A stretch of 64,000 nt of DNA. Source: an uncultured Alistipes sp. (GTDB taxonomy: Bacteria; Bacteroidota; Bacteroidia; Bacteroidales; Rikenellaceae). Made by a program: the position numbers and the translations under genes. The notes under the pieces were generated by a model that saw only the letters and a list, made by a program, of their open reading frames with translations, searched no databases and had not been told where the DNA came from. Below, in pieces: positions 1-7,238 of this stretch (within the stretch, counting starts at the first letter, position 1; every line of letters begins with the position of its first letter). The stretch lies in NCBI GenBank assembly GCA_900542505.1, contig UQNV01000001.1:1-64000 (forward strand), written 5' to 3'.

Positions 1-22
1 GTCAGATGTGTATAAGAGACAG
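1..22 (+). other. Nextera transposon adapter remnant (assembly artefact)
   Basis: The first 22 bases end in AGATGTGTATAAGAGACAG, the Tn5 mosaic end used in Illumina Nextera libraries, preceded by GTC as in the Read 1 adapter. Coding sequence of the first gene begins at base 23. This is untrimmed library sequence at a contig edge, not a mobile element of the organism. Confidence 0.97.
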
Positions 23-705
23 ACACGAACCACCGCCGCGACGAATACGGCGGCTCGCTCGACAACCGCATGCGTTTCATGCGCATGTGCCTGACCGAGG
101 TGATGGAGGCGGCCGCGCGCCGCAACATGGCCGTGCTCGTGAAGCACAACATGTACGACGGCTTCAAGGGGGGCATCGAAATCCCCGAAAGCATCGAAAT
201 CGCCCGCGAAATCGAGCGCTTCGGCGTCAACGGCATCGTCCTCTCGGGCGGCTTCGTCTCGAAGGCGCCGATGGCCGTCATGCGCGGCCTTATCCCCATC
301 TACACGATGAGCTACTACTCGCCCTGGTGGCTCCGCTACTTCATCCGCTGGTGCGGCCCCTTCATGATTCGGCAGTATCCCTTCGAGGAGTGCTACTTCC
401 TGGAGGATGCCCGCAAGTTCCGCGCCGCGCTGAAGTGCCCGCTCGTCTACGTGGGCGGACTGGTCAGCCGCGAGGGCATCGAGCGGGCGCTGGGCGCCGG
501 CTTCGAGCTGGTGCAGATGGCCCGTGCACTGGTCAACGACCCGGCCTTCGTCAACAAGCTGCGCGCGGGCGACGCCTCGACGCGCAGCGAGTGCGACCAC
601 CGCAACTACTGCATCGCACGGATGTACTCCGTCGACATGAAGTGCTGCAAGCACTGCGACGGACTGCCGAAGAAGATTGTCGACGAACTCGCCAAACTGC
701 CATGA
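23..705 (+). CDS. NADH:flavin oxidoreductase / old yellow enzyme family, C-terminal part
   Basis: This is the C-terminal ~226 residues of an FMN-dependent TIM-barrel oxidoreductase of the OYE / 2,4-dienoyl-CoA reductase type; its N-terminus is lost at the contig edge. The family signature TNHRRDEYGGSLDNR opens the fragment (bases 25-69). The FMN-phosphate region is recognisable near the end (YVGGLVSREGIERALGAG, then QMARALVNDPAF). The last 30 residues hold a cysteine-rich stretch (CDHRNYC, then KCCKHC), in the place where related enzymes bind an iron-sulfur cluster or a metal; whether it binds one here is not clear. The stop codon overlaps the start of the following SDR gene (ATGA), so the two are translationally coupled and may act on the same substrate. 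The substrate cannot be predicted. Confidence 0.9.
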
Positions 706-1664
706 GACGGGGCGAAGTAGCAAAAGGAAGCGCCTGGGCGCTGGTGACCGGCGCCGGTTCGGGCATCGGGCGCTGCTTCGCGCTGCGGCTGGCCCGATTG
801 GGCTACCGGCTCGTGCTGGTGGGCAACGACCTGCGCAAGCTCGAAAGCGTGCAGGCCGAGCTTCGGGCGCTCGACGCCGCCGAGGTGCGCGTCATATCGT
901 GCGACCTGGCCCGGGCCGAAGCGGCCCGCGAACTCTACGAACGGGTACGCGCGGCCGGTATCGACGTCGACGTGCTCATCAACAACGCGGGCATCTTCTC
1001 GTTCCGCGACATCCTCCGCACGCCGGCCGAACGCATCGAGCGCGTCATCATGCTCCACTGCCTCACGGCAACGCAGCTCTGCCGCCTCTTCGCCCGCGAC
1101 ATGGCGGCCCGCAACGGATTTGCGGCGAACCCGGAGGCGGAGCCCGGCGCCGTGACGGACATGGCAACCCCGGCGACACAGACCGGCGAACGCTCCGGCA
1201 TACAGTCCGTCCCGGCGACGCCGACCGGCAATCGCCCCGGAACACAGCCCGCTCCGAGGCACGCGAAGCGCCGCTTCCACATCCTCAACATGGCCTCCTA
1301 CTCGCTGTGGATGCCCTTCCCCGGGCTGACACTCTACAGCGCCTCGAAGGCCTACCTGAAGTGCTTCTCGGTCGCCTTCGCCAAGGAGGTCCGCGAGGCG
1401 GGCATCCGCGTGACGGCCGTCTGCCCGGCCGGCGTGGCGACCAACCTCTACGGCCTCACGCCGCGCTGGCAGCGCATCGGGCTGCAGCTGGGCGTGCTGA
1501 TTTCGGCCGACCACTGCGCACGCCGCGGATTGTGGGCCCTGTGGCACGGGCGGCGCTGCTCGGTCCCCGACTGGTGGAACCGGCTGTGGATACCCCTCTG
1601 CAAACTGCTTCCGATGTGCGTCATCCGCCCCATCCGGAACTTTACCATGAAATTCCAAAAATAA
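702..1664 (+). CDS. SDR-family NAD(P)-dependent oxidoreductase with in-frame repeat insertion
   Basis: A 320-residue classical short-chain dehydrogenase. It has the nucleotide-binding TGAGSGIG motif at residues 16-23, NNAG after strand 4, and the catalytic Y212-S-A-S-K216. The start ATG overlaps the stop of the upstream OYE gene by four bases, supporting this start and a two-gene operon. The C-terminal ~70 residues, after the Rossmann fold, resemble the membrane-associating tail of DHRS7/HSD17B12-like SDRs. Between helix E and strand 5 there is an insertion of roughly 45 residues rich in Pro, Thr, Ala and Gly that other SDRs lack; it contains a 14-residue tandem duplication (see the repeat entry). 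The insertion lies in a surface loop position, so the fold can remain intact. The substrate is unknown. Confidence 0.88.
   Translation: MRRGEVAKGSAWALVTGAGSGIGRCFALRLARLGYRLVLVGNDLRKLESVQAELRALDAAEVRVISCDLARAEAARELYERVRAAGIDVDVLINNAGIFSFRDILRTPAERIERVIMLHCLTATQLCRLFARDMAARNGFAANPEAEPGAVTDMATPATQTGERSGIQSVPATPTGNRPGTQPAPRHAKRRFHILNMASYSLWMPFPGLTLYSASKAYLKCFSVAFAKEVREAGIRVTAVCPAGVATNLYGLTPRWQRIGLQLGVLISADHCARRGLWALWHGRRCSVPDWWNRLWIPLCKLLPMCVIRPIRNFTMKFQK
1170..1253 (+). repeat. In-frame tandem duplication, 2 x 42 bp
   Basis: Bases 1170-1211 and 1212-1253 are two diverged copies of one 42-bp unit, both starting CCGGCGAC. Since 42 is divisible by three, the duplication adds 14 residues without shifting frame in the SDR gene (about residues 157-184). 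Confidence 0.8.
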
Positions 1665-1710
1665 CGGCACCTTGAATACACAGCAAATATCCCAACCCGC
1701 GCCGCACCCC

Positions 1711-2337
1711 ATGGAGGAGATTGACAGCGTGGTCTTCGACCTGGGCGGCGTACTGGTCGACCTCGACGCCGAGCGTTGCATCGCCGCCTTCCGGCATCTC
1801 GGCATGCCCCAGATTGCCGAGCTTATCAACCCCTACCATCCGGCGGCGATGATTGGCCAAATGGAACACGGCGAGATTACGTTCCACGAAGCCTGCGAAC
1901 GGATGCGTGCCGTCTCGGGCCGCCAGGATGTGAGCGACGAAGAGATAGCCGATGCCTACGGCCAGTTCCTGGTCGGAGTAAAGCCCGCGAAGGTGCGCCT
2001 TATCGAGACGCTGCGGCAGCACGGATTGAAAACCTACGTGCTCTCGAACAACAACCCCTCGTCGATGGAGCTCATTCGCCGCATGTTCGCCGAGGCGGGC
2101 TGCACGATGGAGCGGCTCTTCGACCGCGTCTACCTCTCCTACGAGCTCCGCGAGCTGAAACCGTCGGAGGCCATCTTCCGCAAGATGGTGGCCGACAGCG
2201 GCATGGTGCCCGAACGAACGCTCTTCATCGACGATTCGGAGCGCAACGTCACGGCGGCCCGCGCACTGGGATTCCAGGTATACATGCCGGCGCCGGACGA
2301 GGATTTCGGCCATCTGTTCGACGGTCTGCTGCGGTAG
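1711..2337 (+). CDS. HAD-superfamily hydrolase (HAD-IA type phosphatase)
   Basis: A 208-residue cytoplasmic phosphatase-like protein. HAD motif I is VVFDLGGVLVDLD with the nucleophile Asp at residue 10; motif II is around LSNNNPSS; motif IV is LFIDDSERNV near the C-terminus. Length and motif spacing fit family IA (epoxide-hydrolase N-terminal-domain-like / YihX-like) enzymes that remove phosphate from small sugar or nucleotide substrates. An in-frame TTG at 1672 would add 13 residues; the ATG at 1711 is preferred because motif I then sits at the usual distance from the N-terminus. It follows the SDR by about 45 bases and is probably in the same transcript. Specificity is not predictable. Confidence 0.88.
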   Translation: MEEIDSVVFDLGGVLVDLDAERCIAAFRHLGMPQIAELINPYHPAAMIGQMEHGEITFHEACERMRAVSGRQDVSDEEIADAYGQFLVGVKPAKVRLIETLRQHGLKTYVLSNNNPSSMELIRRMFAEAGCTMERLFDRVYLSYELRELKPSEAIFRKMVADSGMVPERTLFIDDSERNVTAARALGFQVYMPAPDEDFGHLFDGLLR

Positions 2338-2423
2338 CGCGTCGCGTCGCCGCTCCGACAGCAAGCGGAACCTCCGGCCGAGAGCTCCACACCCGCCCGC
2401 CCGAAAGATTTCGGAGCGAAAAG

Positions 2424-2454
2424 TTGGTCGGCACCGAAAAAGCCGCTATCTTTG
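2424..2454 (+). promoter_or_regulatory. Bacteroidota-type promoter upstream of tRNA-Pro(TGG)
   Basis: TTGG at 2424-2427 and TATCTTTG at 2447-2454 are separated by 19 bases, matching the Bacteroidota -33/-7 arrangement. The predicted start near 2461 leaves a ~150-base leader before the tRNA. Confidence 0.6.
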
Positions 2455-2612
2455 CAGCCCGGAGTTCCGGAGAAGCACCGCACAAGTCGGCCCGGCAGCG
2501 AAACGGCGACGCCGGCGTCCGCAGGATGGAGGCTGCGGCAGGATTCGCAACGGCAGGCGGCCTCCTCGAGGCAGGCGGAGCGATGCAACATGCAACGGAA
2601 GAGTCGGGACAA

Positions 2613-2690
2613 CGGGGTGTAGCGCAGTCCGGTTAGCGCGCCTGCTTTGGGAGCAGGAAGTCGCTGGTTCGAATCCAGTCTCCCCGACCA
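2613..2690 (+). tRNA. tRNA-Pro (anticodon TGG)
   Basis: Cloverleaf with D arm around AGCGCAGTCCGGTTAGCGC, anticodon stem CCTGC/GCAGG around loop TTTGGGA (anticodon TGG), T arm CTGGTTCGAATCCAG and acceptor pairing of CGGGGTG with CTCCCCG, with a single T-T mismatch. The 3' CCA is encoded. It is followed by a terminator at 2701. Confidence 0.97.
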
Positions 2691-2700
2691 ATTAGGAATC

Positions 2701-2733
2701 AAGCACTTACATTACTGTAAGTGCTTTTATTTT
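2701..2733 (+). terminator. Intrinsic terminator after tRNA-Pro(TGG)
   Basis: Perfect 10-bp stem AAGCACTTAC/GTAAGTGCTT with a 6-base loop followed by a T-rich tract. The rest of 2734-3060 shows no gene or other structure. Confidence 0.85.
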
Positions 2734-3063
2734 CGCCACTTTACGATTTTTCTCTTCCCCGCCTACCCCCTTTGAAACGCATTGCAGCGGCATTGGAAGG
2801 CGTTGTCAAGCCCGCTCGCTTGCAAAAAAATAGCAAAAAAATAGCAAAAGAGATGCCGGCCGAGGTCGATTCCCGGAATGACCGACGTGGAATCACGCGC
2901 AAGGGGAGGAGCATACCGAAAGGCAGATGACGCCCCGGAACATTGCGCCAGCACCGGCTCCGGACGGCCGGCATCGAACGGTGGCGGACAACCGGGAAGA
3001 GCGGCTGCAGCGCCCGGCCTGCGAGGGAAGTTACCGGGACGATGCATTTTTTTTGAAAATTAT

Positions 3064-3094
3064 TTTGCCGATTCGGATTTTAGACGTATCTTTG
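3064..3094 (+). promoter_or_regulatory. Promoter of tRNA-Pro(CGG)
   Basis: TTTG at 3064-3067 and TATCTTTG at 3087-3094 with a 19-base spacer are a near-ideal Bacteroidota promoter, 30 bases ahead of the tRNA. Confidence 0.8.
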
Positions 3095-3123
3095 TGCGCT
3101 CTTAAAGATAAAACGAGCCAGTT

Positions 3124-3198
3124 CGGGGTGTAGCGCAGTCCGGTTAGCGCGCCAGCTTCGGGAGTTGGAGGTCGCTGGTTCGAATCCAGTCTCCCCGA
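3124..3198 (+). tRNA. tRNA-Pro (anticodon CGG)
   Basis: Nearly identical to the tRNA-Pro at 2613 except in the anticodon arm (CCAGC/GTTGG around TTCGGGA, anticodon CGG). It shares the same T-T acceptor mismatch. CCA is not encoded (the discriminator A is followed by CAC), so CCA must be added enzymatically. The similarity suggests local duplication with anticodon divergence. Confidence 0.95.
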
Positions 3199-3203
3199 CA
3201 CGG

Positions 3204-3241
3204 AAAAGAGGTTATCGACAATCGATAACCTCTTTTGTTTT
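3204..3241 (+). terminator. Intrinsic terminator after tRNA-Pro(CGG)
   Basis: A 15-bp perfect stem (AAAAGAGGTTATCGA and its complement) with a CAA loop and a T-rich end, immediately after the tRNA. Confidence 0.88.
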
Positions 3242-3374
3242 ATACGCCTCTCTCGTGTTTTATACATTCTCCCGGCTCACAAACCGCCTCCGCCTCTTCC
3301 CCGCCCCGCCCCGTCACGGCCGTACGACCGCCAAGCAGGAGCTGACGCTACGAGAACCGCACCGGTCGGGCATC

Positions 3375-3426
3375 CCGACGCTTGGACACTCGGACATCCC
3401 GACACCCGGACACCCGGACACTCGGA
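3375..3426 (+). repeat. Short tandem repeat, period about 9 bp
   Basis: Imperfect tandem copies of CGGACAC plus two variable bases (CGGACACTC, CGGACATCC, CGACACCCG and similar). It lies in the gene-free stretch 3242-3833. Confidence 0.6.
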
Positions 3427-3558
3427 CGCACCCTGCGCAAATCGGACCATGTAAACGTATAAAGCAGCAAAAAGCCGCAAGGTCACCTGCGCTCCCCAAT
3501 AACAAAAAAGTTCCGGAAAAAACCGGAGCAGGGGTTTCTCGCACCGAAGACGGGCGCA

Positions 3559-3766
3559 TGCGGCACTCGGCATGCGACATTCGACGCTCAGCAGAGAGGT
3601 GCCGGACAAGCGGCTATGGAGCCCGGCACTCGGCATGCACCAGAGAGGTACCGGACAAGCGGCTGAGACGCCCGGCACTCGGCGTTAAGCGGAGAGGGGA
3701 AGCGGACAAGCGGCTATGGAGCCCGGCACTCGGATGCACCAGAGAGGGGGCGCGGACAAGCAGGCG
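3559..3766 (+). repeat. Minisatellite, period about 49 bp, about 4 copies
   Basis: Units begin at 3592, 3641, 3690 and 3740, each built from CAGAGAGG, GCGGACAAGCGGCT and GCCCGGCACTCGG; a half unit precedes them from about 3559. No constant spacer structure and no coding potential are seen. It lies just beyond the stop codon of the minus-strand radical SAM gene, in its 3' untranslated region. Confidence 0.75.
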
Positions 3767-3833
3767 GCTGCGGCGGGCCTCGGAGAATCGGTCGGCGAAA
3801 GCCCGGGAGCAACGGACAGGCACCGGCCGGGGA

Positions 3834-4925
3834 TTAGCGCGAAGTTCCCGGCAGACGGTGATAGTGGCAATAGAGCAGGTCGCCGTTATCGTCATGGAGG
3901 TGCATGCCGCCGCCCAGACAGTAGCGGAACATCGCGCACTCGGCACACTCCCCGCGGCGGGCCCACTCGCGGTTGCGGAAAGGCTCGAAGCGATTCTGCC
4001 ACACCTCCCAGAAACGGTCGCGGTAGATATTGCCCTGATGGAAGTTGGCGCGGATGCTCGTACATCCCGAAATCGCCCCGTCGACGCGAATCGAAGCCAC
4101 CGAGACCCCGGCGGCACACTGGTAGAAGTGGTCGCGGACCTCCGTTTCATAATTGCCCAGAAAACCCTCGCAGGCATAATTCAGCTCGATGCGTCCCTCG
4201 CGCCGCGTACGGCGGATGAACTCCAGCACCTGGCGGAACTCCTCGTCGGTCACCCGAAGCGCAGGGTCCTCCTTGGCGCGCCCCATGGGGAAAATCGAGA
4301 AGATGCGCCAATGGCGGATACCCTCCGCAATGAGCAGCTCCCGGAACTCCTCGAGCCGGGGAACCATCGGCCCGGTCACGCAGGTAATCACATCGTAGGC
4401 CAAACCCGGCACCCGCGCGATGCGCCGCGCAGCGTCGAGCGCCCGCACGTAACTGAGCGGATTGCGGCGGATATGGTTGTGAACCTCCTCGAAACCGTCA
4501 AGGCTTACCGAGATGGAGCGCAATCCGGCACGCAGCAGGCTGTCGAGCCGCTCGGGCGTGAGCGCCATGCCGTTGGTCACCATGCCCCACGGATAACCGC
4601 GGCGCGTCACCTCCTCGCCGGCCCGCTCCAAATCCTCGCGGACGAGCACCTCGCCGCCCGAAAAGATGACGAGCACCTGACGCGGGTCGACATGGGGCGT
4701 CACCTCCTCGTCCAGCACGCGCAGGAAATCCTCGAGCGGCATGTCGCGCACTCCGGGGTCGACGCGGCAGTCGCTGCCGCAGTGGCGGCAGGCAAGATTG
4801 CAGCGCAGCGTACACTCCCAAAAGAGCGTACGCAGGCGGTGTTCGGCCACTGCACGCTCATGGAGCGACGAGAAGAGCCGTAGTCCGATGCGTTTGCGCA
4901 GGCTCGGTTTGCAGCTGCGGCCCAT
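3834..4925 (-). CDS. Radical SAM/SPASM enzyme paired with a lipoprotein
   Basis: A 363-residue radical SAM enzyme. The cluster-binding CX3CX2C motif is C42, C46 and C49, preceded by the characteristic LRTLFWECTLRC. GGEVL is the SAM-contacting motif. The C-terminus is a SPASM-type cysteine-rich domain (CAAGVSVASIRVDGAISGC, CAEC, YC, YCHYH) for auxiliary Fe-S clusters, as in peptide-modifying enzymes. It starts 2 bases after the stop of a small lipoprotein gene (4928-5215), so the two are one operon. From memory, Bacteroidota carry a family of radical SAM/SPASM enzymes adjacent to small lipoproteins (described as radical SAM-associated lipoproteins); this pair fits that arrangement. The inferred role is post-translational modification of the lipoprotein or of a partner peptide. 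The reaction is unknown. Confidence 0.88.
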   Translation of the reverse strand: MGRSCKPSLRKRIGLRLFSSLHERAVAEHRLRTLFWECTLRCNLACRHCGSDCRVDPGVRDMPLEDFLRVLDEEVTPHVDPRQVLVIFSGGEVLVREDLERAGEEVTRRGYPWGMVTNGMALTPERLDSLLRAGLRSISVSLDGFEEVHNHIRRNPLSYVRALDAARRIARVPGLAYDVITCVTGPMVPRLEEFRELLIAEGIRHWRIFSIFPMGRAKEDPALRVTDEEFRQVLEFIRRTRREGRIELNYACEGFLGNYETEVRDHFYQCAAGVSVASIRVDGAISGCTSIRANFHQGNIYRDRFWEVWQNRFEPFRNREWARRGECAECAMFRYCLGGGMHLHDDNGDLLYCHYHRLPGTSR

Positions 4926-4927
4926 CG

Positions 4928-5215
4928 CTATCGCTTTTCGACGGACGACGGCTCATCGGCACTGCCCATCGAGCCGCCGACGGCTCTCGGCGGGGTGCCG
5001 CCGAGCGAATCGGCCCCTTCGATGGGATAGGCCTCGCGGGAAAACTCGGGACCGACGGGCTGACGCACACCGTACATCACCTGGATGGCGGGAGTTTCGG
5101 TCTCGGAGAGCGGCTCCTGCTCCGTCTTGCCGTCGCGCGGCGTATGCTTCACCGACGAGCATCCCGTCGAAAAGCCCAGGAGCGCCAGGAGCGCCAGATT
5201 GATTTTTCGGTTCAT
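4928..5215 (-). CDS. Small radical SAM-associated lipoprotein
   Basis: A 95-residue protein with a lipoprotein signal peptide: MNRK, a hydrophobic core LALLALLGF, and lipobox STGC with lipidated Cys19. The mature part of ~77 residues is hydrophilic and rich in Pro, Glu and Gly, with a central IQVMYGV motif. It has no aromatic-rich folded core and no cysteine besides Cys19. The gene is first in a two-gene operon with the radical SAM/SPASM enzyme (2-base gap), which makes it the natural candidate substrate. It is shorter than the adjacent lipoproteins I recall in other Bacteroidota, which carry an additional beta-sandwich part after the YG motif. Destination: periplasm or outer membrane. Confidence 0.8.
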   Translation of the reverse strand: MNRKINLALLALLGFSTGCSSVKHTPRDGKTEQEPLSETETPAIQVMYGVRQPVGPEFSREAYPIEGADSLGGTPPRAVGGSMGSADEPSSVEKR

Positions 5216-5244
5216 ACTCTTTGTCTTGATTCGAATGTCAGGAA

Positions 5245-5276
5245 CAAATATACAAAATTGATTCCTCATTCGAAAA
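5245..5276 (-). promoter_or_regulatory. Promoter of the lipoprotein/radical SAM operon
   Basis: On the minus strand TATATTTG (5252-5245) lies 30 bases before the start codon, with TTTTCG at 5276-5271 as a weak -33 element. It is divergent from the cold-shock promoter. Confidence 0.5.
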
Positions 5277-5291
5277 TATAGTTCAAAAAGT

Positions 5292-5322
5292 TTTGAAAAC
5301 CACCGTTTTTTACGTTCCTTTG
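5292..5322 (+). promoter_or_regulatory. Promoter of the cold-shock gene
   Basis: TTTG at 5292-5295 and TTCCTTTG at 5315-5322 are 19 bases apart and lead to a short leader before the ATG at 5356. Confidence 0.6.
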
Positions 5323-5355
5323 CAAAACGCATTAACTTCTTTAATTTGCAATTTT

Positions 5356-5556
5356 ATGACAGGTACAGTAAAATGGTTCGATAGCAAGAAAGGCTACGGA
5401 TTCATTATCGCCGAGAACGGCAAGGAGACATTCGTTCACTTCTCGGGCATTTTGTCGGAGGGCTTCAAGTCGCTCAACGAAGGCCAGAAGGTGGAGTTCG
5501 AGCTCGGCAACGGCGCCAAAGGCGAGCAGGCCATCAACGTAAAGGTCATCGGCTAG
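5356..5556 (+). CDS. Cold-shock domain protein
   Basis: A 66-residue single-domain CSD protein. RNP1-like KGYGFI (residues 12-17) and RNP2-like FVHFS are present, the canonical single-stranded nucleic acid binding surface of CspA-type OB folds. The start at ATG 5356 (MTGTVKWFD) is the standard N-terminus of the family; upstream in-frame codons belong to the leader and promoter. It acts in the cytoplasm as an RNA chaperone or antiterminator. It is monocistronic with its own promoter (5292) and terminators (5632, 5718). The relatively long 3' region may affect message stability. Confidence 0.95.
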   Translation: MTGTVKWFDSKKGYGFIIAENGKETFVHFSGILSEGFKSLNEGQKVEFELGNGAKGEQAINVKVIG

Positions 5557-5631
5557 GAGGCATCACCCCCGCAACGAAACGACACACACCGACATATCGG
5601 AGCACCGGACGAGAGTCCGGGCATCAAACGG

Positions 5632-5746
5632 GAGAAGCGGGCAACCACTTCTCTTTTTTTGCACCCGCCCGGCGGGCAGCACTCCCGCCGGGTGGCGGCC
5701 TGCCGCCGCCCGCACAGACTCCCGCATGCGCACACGCGGGAGTTTT
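5632..5746 (+). terminator. Cluster of three hairpins after the cold-shock gene
   Basis: GAGAAG/CTTCTC at 5632-5653 followed by seven T; CCCGGCGGG/CCCGCCGGG at 5668-5692; and ACTCCCGC/GCGGGAGT at 5718-5742 followed by TTT. The first and third look like intrinsic terminators; the middle one is a GC hairpin without a T tract. Confidence 0.7.
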
Positions 5747-5767
5747 CGATGCTTTCATGACGCTCTT

Positions 5768-5799
5768 TTTGCCCGTTTGAAAAATAAATCGTAATTTTG
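5768..5799 (+). promoter_or_regulatory. Promoter of the phosphofructokinase gene
   Basis: TTTG at 5768-5771 and TAATTTTG at 5792-5799 with a 20-base spacer; the start codon is at 5857. Confidence 0.75.
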
Positions 5800-5856
5800 A
5801 ACCGCCAAAATCACGGAAGACCACAAAGGTTAATTCACAATAAAAACCAAACAACC

Positions 5857-7092
5857 ATGAAAGAAGCAATCGCAATTCTGACCGGCGGCGGACCGGCTCC
5901 CGGCATGAATACCGTCGTAGGCAGCGTCGCCAAGACGTTCCTGCGCAAGGGTTATCGTGTAATCGGCCTCCACGAGGGTTATACGGGACTGTTCAACCCC
6001 TCGCCCCGCACGGTGGACATCGACTATCCGATGGCCGACGGCATCTTCAACCAGGGAGGTTCGTTCCTGCAGATGAGCCGTTTCAAGCCCACGGACGCCG
6101 ATTTCGAGAATAACTTCAACCTCAAGTTCTTCACCGACAACAACGTGAAGCTGCTCGTGACGGTCGGCGGCGACGACACCGCCTCGACGGCCAACCGCAT
6201 CGCCAAGTTCCTCGAGGCCAAGAAGTACCCCATCGCCAACATCCACGTTCCGAAGACCATCGACAACGACCTCCCGCTGCCCAGCGGCACGCCGACGTTC
6301 GGTTACGAGTCGGCCAAGGACAAGGGTGCCGTCATCGCCCGTGCCGTCTATGTCGACGCACGTACGAGCGGCAACTGGTTCGTACTGGCTGCCATGGGTC
6401 GTTCGGCCGGCCACCTCGCATTCGGTATCGGCGAGGCCTGCCACTACCCGATGATTGTCATCCCCGAGATGTTCGACAAGACCGAAATCACGGTCGAGAA
6501 GATTGTCAACCTGGTCATCTCGTCGATTATCAAGCGTAAAATCATGGGCATGGACTACGGTGCCGCCGTCATCTCGGAGGGCGTATTCCACGCACTGTCG
6601 GACGAGGAAATCCGCAAGAGCGGCGTTCACTTCACCTACGACGAGCACGGACATCCCGAGCTCGGCAAGGTTTCGAAGGCGCACATCTTCAACGAGATGA
6701 TTGAGAAGAAGCTCAAGACCCTCGGCATCAAGGTGAAGAGCCGCCCCGTGGAGCTGGGTTACGAAATCCGCTGCCAGACCCCGATTGCCTACGACCTGAC
6801 CTACTGCTCGGAGCTGGGTATCGGTGTTCACAAGCTCTTCTCGGAGGGCAAGACGGGCTGCATGGTCTATGTGGATTCGGAGGGCAACGTCGCTCCGCTC
6901 TACCTGAAGGACCTGCAGGACCCGATGACGGGCAAGATTCCGCCCCGTCTGGTCGACATCACCTCGGACAAGTTCAAGTCGGTGGTGGACAACATCCTCA
7001 ACGCCATCGAGCCCGCCGACTACGAGGCTGCAAAGAAGTATGTCGCCAACCCCGAGGAGTACGACTTCTACAAGATTCTCAACTGGAAGTAA
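5857..7092 (+). CDS. pfp: Pyrophosphate-type 6-phosphofructokinase
   Basis: A 411-residue PfkA-family enzyme converting fructose 6-phosphate to fructose 1,6-bisphosphate. GGDD at residues 104-107 and PKTIDND at 132-138 carry the Asp107 and Lys134 substitutions that in characterised members mark pyrophosphate rather than ATP as phosphoryl donor; ATP enzymes have Gly at both places. MGRSAGH (180-186) is the fructose 6-phosphate contact. ATG 5857 is chosen because it gives the family-standard MKEAIAILTGG N-terminus. The gene is monocistronic, with a clear promoter and terminator. A PPi-dependent, reversible step fits an anaerobe saving ATP in glycolysis. Codon use is strongly biased, suggesting high expression. 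Confidence 0.93.
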   Translation: MKEAIAILTGGGPAPGMNTVVGSVAKTFLRKGYRVIGLHEGYTGLFNPSPRTVDIDYPMADGIFNQGGSFLQMSRFKPTDADFENNFNLKFFTDNNVKLLVTVGGDDTASTANRIAKFLEAKKYPIANIHVPKTIDNDLPLPSGTPTFGYESAKDKGAVIARAVYVDARTSGNWFVLAAMGRSAGHLAFGIGEACHYPMIVIPEMFDKTEITVEKIVNLVISSIIKRKIMGMDYGAAVISEGVFHALSDEEIRKSGVHFTYDEHGHPELGKVSKAHIFNEMIEKKLKTLGIKVKSRPVELGYEIRCQTPIAYDLTYCSELGIGVHKLFSEGKTGCMVYVDSEGNVAPLYLKDLQDPMTGKIPPRLVDITSDKFKSVVDNILNAIEPADYEAAKKYVANPEEYDFYKILNWK

Positions 7093-7114
7093 TCCTTCCA
7101 CGACCCATAAACGG

Positions 7115-7150
7115 AACACCCGGCCGAGTCGCTCGGCCGGGTGTTTTATT
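7115..7150 (+). terminator. Intrinsic terminator after pfp
   Basis: A 14-bp stem AACACCCGGCCGAG and its complement with a TCG loop, followed by TTATT. Confidence 0.9.
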
Positions 7151-7238
7151 GTCGTCGCGACGGAGACTGCCGCCCCATCCTCCGCCGGGAAGGCCGCCGG
7201 CGGAGCAAGGCGGTCCTCCCCCACAGACGAAGCTCCTC

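Noticed and set aside
2141-2612. Additional protein gene between the HAD gene and tRNA-Pro
   Set aside because: Open frames here have no domain-like sequence and overlap the HAD gene, the promoter or the tRNA.
3559-3766. CRISPR-like array
   Set aside because: Repeats are contiguous and diverged with no unique spacers, and no cas genes are nearby; it is a minisatellite.
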